A DNA stretch of 5,270 bases from Syntrophomonadaceae bacterium. GTDB taxonomy: Bacteria; Bacillota; Dethiobacteria; DTU022. Under the pieces are notes generated by a model that was not told the origin of the DNA, made no database searches, and worked only from the letters and a program-made list of their open reading frames with translations. Below, piece by piece: positions 1-5,270 of the stretch (the first letter of the stretch is position 1; each line of letters starts with the position of its first letter). Location of the stretch: assembly GCA_007127255.1 (NCBI GenBank), contig SKZS01000020.1, positions 1 through 5,270 of the forward strand. The letters are read 5' to 3'. A program made the translations under genes and the position numbers.

Positions 1-927
1 AAAAAAGACGATGACGACGTAATGTTAATGCGCGAAGTTTTTGATTTGCCATTTAGCCGCGAGACAATATCACCAGTTACTGTCAATGCTCATTACCTCT
101 CGGCCAGGTTTATGCGGGAAGAAAAAGACCTCTTTCCCCGCATAGAAAGTGCTTTCCAAAAATGCGCAGAAGGTTATGATGTGGTTTTGGTCGACGGCAG
201 CATTGAACCTTATGTCGGCCACAACCAGGGACTCGATGATTTTAACCTGGCGTCACTACTTGGGACTGCAGCGTTACCGATAATAAAAGCCAATGACGAT
301 TTTCATATTGATCAGAATTTGTTTTACCTGGACATCTGGTCCAACTACAAGATCGAAGTAATCGGGACCATCTTTAATAATGTTACCCAGGCCCAGTGGA
401 ATAAATGCAACAGTATCTATAAACCGCTGGTTGAGGAAAAAGGATTTAACGTACTCGGGGTAATACCCTGTCAGGTTGAAATCTCTGCACCGACTGTAGC
501 CGAATTTTTTGATGTTCTCCGGGGCGAAGTTTTAGCGGCCCCCGACCACATGAATCGCCTGGTCGAAGAAGTGGTTGTAGGTACCATGACTATAGAAAGC
601 GCCCTCGGTTATCTGAGAAGAGCGCCCAATAAAGCCCTGGTAACAGGGGGCGATAGAAGCGACATGGCGCTGACTGCCCTGGAAACCAGCACCTCTGTCA
701 TCATATTTACCGGTGGCCTTTACCCCGATGTGCGGGTCCTTTCCCAGGCTGAAGATAAAAATGTGCCTGTCATTCTGGTTCATGAAGATACCTACACTAC
801 TATTGAAAACCTGCAGAGTGTTTATCGCAGCATTCATCCGCAAAACAAGGAAGCAATCGAGCTGGTTGAAAAAACGGTAGATAAACATCTTAACTGGGAA
901 AAGATCTTCTCTTATGTGGAAAAATAG
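1..927 (+). CDS. BioD-like / DRTGG-domain protein, 5'-truncated by window edge
   Basis: The reading frame is open from base 1 (KKDDDDV precedes the first Met at 22), so the true start and the P-loop lie upstream; an ATG at 22 would remove a conserved block. The opening DDDDVMLMREVFDLP fits the conserved segment after the nucleotide-binding loop in BioD-like (AAA_26) proteins related to the phosphotransacetylase N-terminus. Numbering from the Met at 22, VVLVDGS (54-60) and VLGVIP (144-149) match strand ends of that P-loop fold. Residues about 172-280 form a DRTGG domain with TGGDRSDMALTALETS (208-223), FTGGLYP (229-235) and a VPVILVHEDTYTTIE block (248-262). There is no phosphate acetyltransferase catalytic domain: the protein stops after DRTGG, as stand-alone family members of about 350 aa do, so roughly 50 residues are missing here. 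The family's biochemical role is not established; nucleotide or acyl-CoA-related sensing is only a guess. It converges on the usp gene and is not part of that operon. Confidence 0.85.
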   Translation, partial: KKDDDDVMLMREVFDLPFSRETISPVTVNAHYLSARFMREEKDLFPRIESAFQKCAEGYDVVLVDGSIEPYVGHNQGLDDFNLASLLGTAALPIIKANDDFHIDQNLFYLDIWSNYKIEVIGTIFNNVTQAQWNKCNSIYKPLVEEKGFNVLGVIPCQVEISAPTVAEFFDVLRGEVLAAPDHMNRLVEEVVVGTMTIESALGYLRRAPNKALVTGGDRSDMALTALETSTSVIIFTGGLYPDVRVLSQAEDKNVPVILVHEDTYTTIENLQSVYRSIHPQNKEAIELVEKTVDKHLNWEKIFSYVEK

Positions 928-933
928 CTTAAA

Positions 934-966
934 GAACAGCTAACGGCGTAAAGCCGTTAGCTGTTT
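934..966. terminator. Hairpin terminator between convergent genes
   Basis: A perfect 13-bp inverted repeat (arms 935-947 and 953-965, core AACAGCTAACGGC) with a 5-base loop GTAAA, plus a possible G-U pair at 934/966. It starts 7 bases after the plus-strand stop codon and ends 20 bases from the minus-strand usp stop. On the plus strand the following bases (TTTCGATTGT) make a poor U-tract. On the minus strand the stem is followed by CTTTAAGCTATTTTT, a little better but not adjacent. It probably serves both converging genes, most likely as the end of the transporter operon transcript. Confidence 0.75.
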
Positions 967-985
967 CGATTGTATGTATCAATAC

Positions 986-1426
986 CTACTTGTTTCTTTT
1001 AACAATCATGACATCTGTTCGGGCCTGATGGGCAACCTTGTTGCTGACGCTGCCCAGGAACAGCTCTTTTAAACCTCCCCGACCTGTGTCACCGATCACA
1101 ATAAGATCATAGTCACCTTCTTCAGCAACTCCACATATTGTTTCAGCTGGCTTGCCGGCCTGCAGGTTGGTTTCAACTTTTAAACCCTCCGCTTCAAACA
1201 ACTTCTGTGCATTTTCGAGTCCGCGTTCTGCCTCTTTGTTTATTGAACTATAGAGAGTTTCTAACTCTTCCCTGGACATGCCTTCTGTTCCCCTGAGAAA
1301 AGGCATTTCTTCAGCAATTGAAAGGATGGTTAACTTAGCCTGCATTGCTTTCGCTATCGGAATCGCCTTTCGTAAAGACTGCAGTGAATAATCTGAACCG
1401 TCGGTTGCCAGCAATATCTTAAACAT
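986..1426 (-). CDS. Universal stress protein, UspA family
   Basis: A single-domain Usp of 146 aa, the normal family length. The N-terminal strand MFKILLATDGSDYS carries the adenine-site Asp (D9), and the C-terminal end holds the full ATP-binding signature G-x2-G-x9-G-S (G112, G115, G125, S126) followed by the closing strand DVMIVKR. Usp proteins with this signature bind ATP and dimerise in the cytoplasm, so an ATP-binding rather than UspA-like non-binding form is expected. The ATG at 1426 is preceded by GAAAGGTG (1437-1444), a moderate ribosome site 10 bases away. The gene begins 27 bases after the TRAP permease stop and is the last gene of the operon. TeaD, the Usp encoded with the TeaABC ectoine TRAP transporter of Halomonas, is a precedent for a Usp that regulates TRAP uptake; the same role here is inference. 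Confidence 0.93.
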   Translation of the reverse strand: MFKILLATDGSDYSLQSLRKAIPIAKAMQAKLTILSIAEEMPFLRGTEGMSREELETLYSSINKEAERGLENAQKLFEAEGLKVETNLQAGKPAETICGVAEEGDYDLIVIGDTGRGGLKELFLGSVSNKVAHQARTDVMIVKRNK

Positions 1427-1453
1427 TATAAACCAGCACCTTTCAAGGTTTTC

Positions 1454-3385
1454 TTAAGCAGCATCCTGCTTTAATACACGTTCAGCAAGGTACTCAATCA
1501 TGAAAACGCCGCCGAGAAGGGCCAGGCCAATAAGATCCCAGCTCCAGGTCGTTTCCATCAGCATCACTGAACCAACAAATAATATTATGCGATGCCACCA
1601 GGGCATCTTGCGCACAAAATATCCCTGCATTGCTGCCCCGAGACCGGCACAGGCGATAAAAGCTGTTGCGCAGGCGATAATTATTTCATGCAGCGGCGCC
1701 TGCAAAATCAGGGCCGGGCCTAAAATAAAGGCAAAAGGGACAATATAAGCGGTAATACCCATCTTGAAAGCTTCGATACCGGTATGCAGGGGATGCGCAC
1801 CTGCTATACCTGCTGCTGCATAAGCAGCCAGGCCGACCGGTGGGGTAATATCAGCATCTGTGCCAAAATAAAGAATAAACAAATGGGAAGCCAGCAGCGG
1901 TGCCCCGAGGGTAACCAGGGCCGGGGCGACCAGGGTAGCCAGAATGATATACTTGGCAGTTGTTGGAACCCCGATACCGAGGATCAACGAAGCAATCACG
2001 GTATAGAAGAGCCCTGCCAGCAGGTTGCCCCCCGCTAACAGCTCAATAAGGGTTGAAAATTTCAAACCCAAACCGGTCATCGTCACCATACCGATGATAA
2101 TTCCGGCAACAGCACAGGCGGCGACAACTTCGAGCGCTTTCTGCACACCTGATAAGAGGGCTTCATAAATTTCTCTTAAACCCATACGCGTATCTGCTTT
2201 AATCCAGCTTAGTGCTATCGTGGCCAAAAGGGCAAAAAATACTGCCCTTGAAGGTGATAAACGCATGACCAGCAGTGTGACAAGAATAATCAGCGGGGTG
2301 AAATAATAAAAACCATCTTTTAGGACCTGCCACAGATCGGGCAAATCCTCCTTGGGAACCGGCAGCAGGTTTTCTTTTAAAGCCCGATAATGAACCATGA
2401 AAAAAGTAGTTATAAAATACAGTAAGGCCGGGACTATAGCTGCGACCATTACCGTAACATAAGGCACCCCTATATATTCGGCCATTACAAAAGCGGCGGC
2501 TCCCATTACAGGCGGTAGTATTTGCCCCCCGGTTGAAGCATCGGCCTCTACCCCTCCGGCAAAAGCAGGTTTGTAACCAAGCTTCTTCATCAGCGGGATG
2601 GTAAAGGTTCCCGTGGTGACCACATTGGCAGTTGAACTGCCGGTTATGGATCCGATAAATCCGCTGAATAATATTGCCGATTTACCGGGACCTCCTACGT
2701 ATCGACCGGTTAAAGCCAGGGAGAGATCCCGGAAGAAGATACCCGCGCCCGCTTTATCCAGAAAAGCGCCAAAAATAATAAAGAGCAGGATAAATCGCGA
2801 AGATACTCCGAGAGGAATCCCAAATATACCGGCATCGGTAAGGTACAGGAAGGGAAATATTCGCGCTATTGAATACCCGCGGTGCATAAGCAGGCCTGGC
2901 ATTGCCTGCCCAAAATAAGCATATATTAAGAAAAGGACAGCTATAACCACGATCGGCCAGCCAACTGTTCGTCGGCCCGCCTCAAGAACAATTAATACCA
3001 GTAAAGCGCCAAGAACAATATCGGCGGTTACCGGTGCGCCAGCCCGTCCGGCAATGGCATCAAAGTTTAGAATTACATACATGCCAATCACAATGGTGGC
3101 CAATACAAGCAAAATATCGACCACTGTCGGCTTATGGCGGGGAGACTTTTTTAGAGCAGGGAAATATAAAAAGATTATGCTTCCAAGCAGCATCCAGTGA
3201 ATGTTGCGAAAAAGCAGGGCAAATGGAGCGCCGAAGTAAGCGGTATAAATATGGTAGAGAGCAGTCCCTACGGCAATGGTAGCTGCTATGTAATACCAGG
3301 TTCCTGTAAAATCGCGGTGTTTGCCGGCAAGCGCTTCTTCAATCAGGTCATCTTTCTTTTTTTCCATGAACTTTCCAATTGGCAT
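1454..3385 (-). CDS. TRAP transporter fused permease (4TM/12TM, DctQM-type, TAXI system)
   Basis: Integral membrane importer of 643 aa joining a small DctQ-like subunit (hydrophobic spans between about residues 27 and 160) to a large DctM-like one (about 170-560), followed by a hydrophobic C-terminal extension (about 565-632) with further spans. Fused permeases of this type are normally 600-700 aa. Diagnostic stretches are GSITGSSTANVVTTGTFTIP (245-264) with ADASTGGQILPPVMGAAAF (281-299), GIGVPTTAKYI (470-480) and TDADITPPVGLAAYAAAGIAG (509-529), the conserved transport-site loops of the family. It should use an ion gradient (Na+ or H+, not decided here) to import solute delivered by the binding protein encoded two genes upstream. 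Start: a TTG at 3394 is open, but it abuts the AAAAGGAG ribosome site with no spacer. The ATG at 3385 lies 9 bases from it and is chosen; an ATG nine codons into the longer frame (3367) is less well placed. Confidence 0.93.
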   Translation of the reverse strand: MPIGKFMEKKKDDLIEEALAGKHRDFTGTWYYIAATIAVGTALYHIYTAYFGAPFALLFRNIHWMLLGSIIFLYFPALKKSPRHKPTVVDILLVLATIVIGMYVILNFDAIAGRAGAPVTADIVLGALLVLIVLEAGRRTVGWPIVVIAVLFLIYAYFGQAMPGLLMHRGYSIARIFPFLYLTDAGIFGIPLGVSSRFILLFIIFGAFLDKAGAGIFFRDLSLALTGRYVGGPGKSAILFSGFIGSITGSSTANVVTTGTFTIPLMKKLGYKPAFAGGVEADASTGGQILPPVMGAAAFVMAEYIGVPYVTVMVAAIVPALLYFITTFFMVHYRALKENLLPVPKEDLPDLWQVLKDGFYYFTPLIILVTLLVMRLSPSRAVFFALLATIALSWIKADTRMGLREIYEALLSGVQKALEVVAACAVAGIIIGMVTMTGLGLKFSTLIELLAGGNLLAGLFYTVIASLILGIGVPTTAKYIILATLVAPALVTLGAPLLASHLFILYFGTDADITPPVGLAAYAAAGIAGAHPLHTGIEAFKMGITAYIVPFAFILGPALILQAPLHEIIIACATAFIACAGLGAAMQGYFVRKMPWWHRIILFVGSVMLMETTWSWDLIGLALLGGVFMIEYLAERVLKQDAA

Positions 3386-3394
3386 AAGCTGCAA

Positions 3395-3402
3395 CTCCTT
3401 TT
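3395..3402 (-). promoter_or_regulatory. Ribosome binding site that decides the permease start
   Basis: AAAAGGAG on the minus strand. It directly touches the in-frame TTG at 3394, which therefore cannot be used efficiently, and sits 9 bases before the ATG at 3385. This moves the permease start three codons downstream of the longest reading frame. Confidence 0.75.
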
Positions 3403-3430
3403 ACGAGTTCGAACTAACCGATTCTTCCTG

Positions 3431-3928
3431 TCACTTTTGATCGACTCGAATGATCAGCAGGGACCCTCCCGGTGCCAGTTGGTTGAGGGTGATTATTTTA
3501 TCTCCCAAAACGATTTCCTGAGGAACACTCCGGGCCACTCTCAGCGGCAGTTCCTCAAAAATCCGGTCGTAACCACTGACAGTTACATCCTTACCTTCGA
3601 AAGCAAATTGATGGCCGGCTCCTGCTTCCAGACCCGCACCATACCAGGAATACTTTTCTTCAATCAAGTGCATCCCGTCTGCACGGATTTCAAAAATAAC
3701 GCTAATCGGTGTAGCATCGGCAGAATGAATATAATTTAAAACCAATGTATCTCCCATTTCTACTTGCTGCTGAAACAGGATCTCTTCTGAATAGCCTTCA
3801 TAGAAAGACAGATAATAGACAGACGGGTGCCTTCCCGTAAAAAGGAAGACACCCGCTGCAATAATCGTAATAATTAGAAGGAGCCTTATTAATAGATATA
3901 ATTTGCCCCTGCTATGGGAGACTGGCAA
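3431..3928 (-). CDS. DUF1850 family protein, TRAP-associated, membrane-anchored
   Basis: A 165-aa protein with a short basic N-terminus (HSRGK, R15), one membrane span at about residues 11-31, and a beta-rich domain of about 130 residues that should lie outside the membrane by the positive-inside rule. Features I associate with DUF1850 are VLNYIHSADATPISVIFEI (63-81), EKYSWYGAGLEAG (91-103) and LPLRVARS (127-134). The family is repeatedly encoded beside TAXI-type TRAP transporters; its function is unknown, and an accessory role in docking the binding protein or permease assembly is inference. The start is TTG, backed by GGGAGGAA at 3935-3942; no ATG occurs before residue 58, which would delete the anchor and part of the domain, and an in-frame TAA lies just upstream. 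It begins 32 bases after the binding-protein stop and ends 45 bases before the permease start. Confidence 0.85.
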   Translation of the reverse strand: MPVSHSRGKLYLLIRLLLIITIIAAGVFLFTGRHPSVYYLSFYEGYSEEILFQQQVEMGDTLVLNYIHSADATPISVIFEIRADGMHLIEEKYSWYGAGLEAGAGHQFAFEGKDVTVSGYDRIFEELPLRVARSVPQEIVLGDKIITLNQLAPGGSLLIIRVDQK

Positions 3929-3934
3929 GCTCGG

Positions 3935-3942
3935 TTCCTCCC
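3935..3942 (-). promoter_or_regulatory. Strong ribosome binding site supporting a TTG start
   Basis: GGGAGGAA on the minus strand, with its GGGAGG core 8 bases before the TTG at 3928. It is the main reason to accept a non-ATG start for the DUF1850 gene, since no ATG or GTG lies at a workable distance. Confidence 0.75.
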
Positions 3943-3960
3943 GAATATCCAGTTAGTTTA

Positions 3961-4956
3961 CTACTGCATACCTTCAAAGAATCGCTCTGCTCCGGGGTGG
4001 AACGGAACGGGAGCTTCTGCAGCCAGGGCTACCTGGAAGTTTTGGGCAATTGGGTGAATACCGATCAGTTCATTCAGTGAATCTTCGTGGAAGATTGCTT
4101 GAACCAGATCGTATGCCAACTGCTCATCCATATCCTCATGAACCAGCATCAGATTGCCGACTGTCAAGGCAGGCACATCTTCTTCCAGGCCATAATGCCC
4201 TTCGGGAATTGCTCCCGGGGAGAAGTATGGATAGTCCTCAATTATGGCATCCATCAATTCAGCGCTCATCGGCACAAACTTAACATCCCTTGCGGCCTGG
4301 ATCTGATCTACAACAGCTGCCGGAGAAGCAAAGTTGTAAAATACGGCATCAACCATACCGTCGATCAAGGCTTCAGCTGCTTCGGGCTGTGAATAGTTCA
4401 CCGCATCAACTTCATCCATGATGCCGGCTGCTTCAAGAATAATGTAGGATGTAACTTCACAGCCGCTGCCGGGAGCATCAACACTTACAGTTTTACCGGC
4501 AAGGTCAGCCACGGATTCAATACCGGAGCCTTCAATTGTCAGCAGGTGCTGCTGGGCCGGATACATGGAAAACAGTGTACGTATCGGCAGTTCGCCGTCA
4601 TCTTCGAAAGCTCCTTCACCAACATAAGCATCCCAGGCCACGTTAGCCATGGCCATACCCATCTCTGATTCCCCTGCAGCTACCAGGCGGCAGTTCTCTA
4701 CAGATGCACCGGTGGTTTCGGACATAGCTGTGGCTCCTTCAATCCTGCGCTCAAATACATAAGCCAGTCCTGCGCCAAGCGGGAAGTAAACCCCACCGGG
4801 GCTGCCGGCAGCTACAACTATGAAAATATCATCATCAACCGGTTCCTCATCTACCGGGTCATCAACAACTTCTTCGGCTGGGTCACAGCCGATTAAGGCA
4901 AAAACCATGGTAAACACTAAGACTACACTTAATAAACAGGTAATTTTCTTTTTCAT
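3961..4956 (-). CDS. TAXI family TRAP transporter solute-binding lipoprotein
   Basis: A 331-aa extracytoplasmic receptor. MKKK, a hydrophobic core and the lipobox LIGC (21-24) predict signal peptidase II cleavage and lipid attachment at C24. An acidic linker (25-43, 11 of 19 residues D/E) leads to the TAXI domain, which opens with AAGSPGGVYFPLGAGLA (49-65), then TTGASVENCRLVAAGESEMG (81-100), VDAPGSGCEVTSYIILEAAGI (159-179) and near the C-terminus HPIAQNF (301-307) and PFHPGAERFFEGM (318-330), all typical of the family. The Thermus TAXI structure bound glutamate or glutamine, but substrate here cannot be assigned. By my count the part from C24 on has about 57 acidic and 8 Lys/Arg residues, unlike the near-balanced Usp. 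ATG at 4956 has GAGGAGGT six bases upstream. It is the first gene of the operon, which fits the need for excess binding protein over permease. Confidence 0.94.
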   Translation of the reverse strand: MKKKITCLLSVVLVFTMVFALIGCDPAEEVVDDPVDEEPVDDDIFIVVAAGSPGGVYFPLGAGLAYVFERRIEGATAMSETTGASVENCRLVAAGESEMGMAMANVAWDAYVGEGAFEDDGELPIRTLFSMYPAQQHLLTIEGSGIESVADLAGKTVSVDAPGSGCEVTSYIILEAAGIMDEVDAVNYSQPEAAEALIDGMVDAVFYNFASPAAVVDQIQAARDVKFVPMSAELMDAIIEDYPYFSPGAIPEGHYGLEEDVPALTVGNLMLVHEDMDEQLAYDLVQAIFHEDSLNELIGIHPIAQNFQVALAAEAPVPFHPGAERFFEGMQ

Positions 4957-4962
4957 TTTTTG

Positions 4963-4970
4963 ACCTCCTC
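4963..4970 (-). promoter_or_regulatory. Near-consensus ribosome binding site of the TAXI gene
   Basis: GAGGAGGT on the minus strand, 6 bases before the ATG at 4956. It is the strongest ribosome site in the window, in keeping with high expression of the binding protein relative to the downstream genes. Confidence 0.8.
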
Positions 4971-5067
4971 AATTTTAGTTAACCTTTAACACTATCCGCC
5001 AGTTTCGTTTGGTAGTTTACCCTGTCACACCCCCCTTCGGTCAAGCTCCGGTCTATGGAGGAAAGAC

Positions 5068-5089
5068 AAACTTACTTCTAAGGAAGTTT
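5068..5089. repeat. Imperfect 22-bp dyad in the operon leader
   Basis: Inverted repeat with arms AAACTT (5068-5073) and AAGTTT (5084-5089). Symmetry continues inward with one mismatch into CTT/AAG-type pairs around the centre. It may be an operator for a dimeric regulator or an RNA hairpin in the leader. A wider partial symmetry exists between GGAGG (5057-5061) and CCTCC (5106-5110). The AT-rich arms could also arise by chance, so this is a candidate only. Confidence 0.4.
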
Positions 5090-5123
5090 ACAGTTTTGCA
5101 CTTCACCTCCCTGCCCTTGCTTT

Positions 5124-5152
5124 TTGCACTTATGTGGAATATTTCGTATAAT
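5124..5152 (+). promoter_or_regulatory. Sigma-A-like promoter match pointing away from the operon
   Basis: TTGCAC (5124-5129), a 17-base spacer and a perfect TATAAT (5147-5152) on the plus strand, giving an expected start near 5159. It points out of the window on the right, opposite to the TRAP operon. No plus-strand gene with a ribosome site begins before 5270, so the product would be a divergent gene with a leader of over 110 bases, a small RNA, or nothing: the surrounding AT-rich sequence makes chance matches more likely. Confidence 0.4.
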
Positions 5153-5208
5153 CTTAATTCAACACTAAAAAAGCATAATCCTTCTTTTAATAGAAAATTA
5201 GATAGATG

Positions 5209-5270
5209 TTAATTCTCATAACGAACAATCTTATTTTCCCAGGTCCTGATCATAATATAATCCTTGCCGC
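5209..5270 (-). CDS. Possible C-terminal end of an upstream minus-strand gene
   Basis: Reading leftwards from the window edge, one minus-strand frame stays open for 19 codons (GKDYIMIRTWENKIVRYEN) and stops with TAA at 5211-5209. The residue mix is ordinary for a protein, and the other two minus frames stop sooner. Nineteen codons is too little to recognise a family, and an open run of this length is common by chance. If real, the gene lies in the same direction as the TRAP operon about 250 bases upstream of it. No terminator hairpin with a GC stem follows the stop. Confidence 0.25.
   Translation of the reverse strand, partial: GKDYIMIRTWENKIVRYEN

Larger units (their letters stand above)
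4957..5208 (-). other. Non-coding leader / intergenic region upstream of the TAXI-TRAP operon
   Basis: No convincing gene is seen on either strand. Nearest the operon (about 4980-5060) the sequence is fairly GC-rich, with a G6 run on the minus strand (5030-5035) and CGGTC repeated 11 bases apart (5038-5042 and 5049-5053). Further out (about 5125-5208) it is strongly AT-rich. The operon promoter should lie here, but no good minus-strand sigma-A match is apparent. The best is TTGACC (5044-5039) with TAAACT (5019-5014) at a long 19-base spacing, which is weak. A transcript starting in the AT-rich part would carry a leader of over 150 bases. I could not fold it into a known riboswitch. Confidence 0.55.

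Noticed and set aside
532..888. 118-codon minus-strand reading frame inside the DRTGG gene
   Set aside because: It is wholly antisense to a clear conserved gene, has no recognisable domain and no proper ribosome site; a codon-composition shadow.
3406..3415. 10-bp palindrome AGTTCGAACT between DUF1850 and permease genes
   Set aside because: Too short, without a loop or following T-run, so neither a terminator nor a convincing operator.
3197..3739. 180-codon plus-strand reading frame over the permease start and DUF1850 gene
   Set aside because: It lies antisense to two well-supported genes and their ribosome sites, and its translation shows no family features.
4991..5026. Cyclic di-GMP-I (GEMM) riboswitch suggested by CAGGGTAAAC on the minus strand
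   Set aside because: Only the first short motif resembles the consensus; the conserved GGGACGCAAAGCC segment and the second helix are missing.
5112..5129. Sigma-54 promoter (TGGCAC-N5-TTGCA type) around CTGCCCTTGCTTTTTGCA
   Set aside because: The essential GG of the -24 element is absent, and it would face away from the operon.
5009..5212. 67-codon plus-strand reading frame in the intergenic region
   Set aside because: No Shine-Dalgarno sequence precedes its ATG, the composition is odd, and it spans the promoter match and the dyad; likely chance.
5206..5270. Plus-strand ATG open to the window edge, as a start for a divergent gene
   Set aside because: No ribosome site lies upstream (AAAATTAGATAG), and the 21 codons seen have no recognisable pattern; the minus-strand frame here looks slightly more protein-like.
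1..5270. CRISPR array, tRNA, rRNA or intact mobile element
   Set aside because: No regularly spaced repeats, no cloverleaf or rRNA-like sequence and no transposase or integrase coding region were seen on either strand.

Overview
The window looks like a piece of an anaerobic, Gram-positive-type bacterial chromosome, probably Bacillota of the Clostridia/Syntrophomonadia kind. The pointers are strong purine-rich Shine-Dalgarno sites (GAGGAGGT, GGGAGGAA, AAAAGGAG), at least one TTG start, a lipoprotein solute-binding protein and mid-range GC. This assignment is inference; no taxonomic marker gene is present. The strongly acidic exported protein hints at a saline or alkaline habitat, but that is also inference.

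Layout. (1) 1-927, plus strand: the 3' part of a gene for a BioD-like/DRTGG-domain protein (the phosphotransacetylase N-terminal-like family), cut at its 5' end by the window edge. (2) 934-966: a 13-bp perfect hairpin between two convergent genes, probably a shared terminator. (3) 4956 down to 986, minus strand: a compact four-gene cluster, read in the order TAXI-type TRAP substrate-binding lipoprotein, DUF1850 membrane-anchored protein, fused DctQM-like TRAP permease, UspA-family universal stress protein. The gaps are 32, 45 and 27 bases with no visible internal terminator, so it reads as one operon. (4) 4957-5208: a non-coding leader or intergenic stretch with an imperfect 22-bp dyad and a good plus-strand sigma-A-like promoter match. 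(5) 5209-5270: possibly the last codons of another minus-strand gene, weakly supported.

How it works together. The lipoprotein should capture a small organic acid or amino-acid-like solute outside the membrane and hand it to the single-chain permease, which would import it using an ion gradient. DUF1850 proteins commonly accompany TAXI-TRAP systems and here would sit on the outer face of the membrane. The UspA protein is a cytoplasmic predicted ATP binder placed last in the operon, comparable to TeaD of the TeaABC ectoine TRAP system of Halomonas, and may couple uptake to energy state. The substrate cannot be read from the sequence. No wholly new system is evident; the most interesting points are the transporter-DUF1850-UspA unit, the extreme acidity of the binding protein and the unexplained leader.
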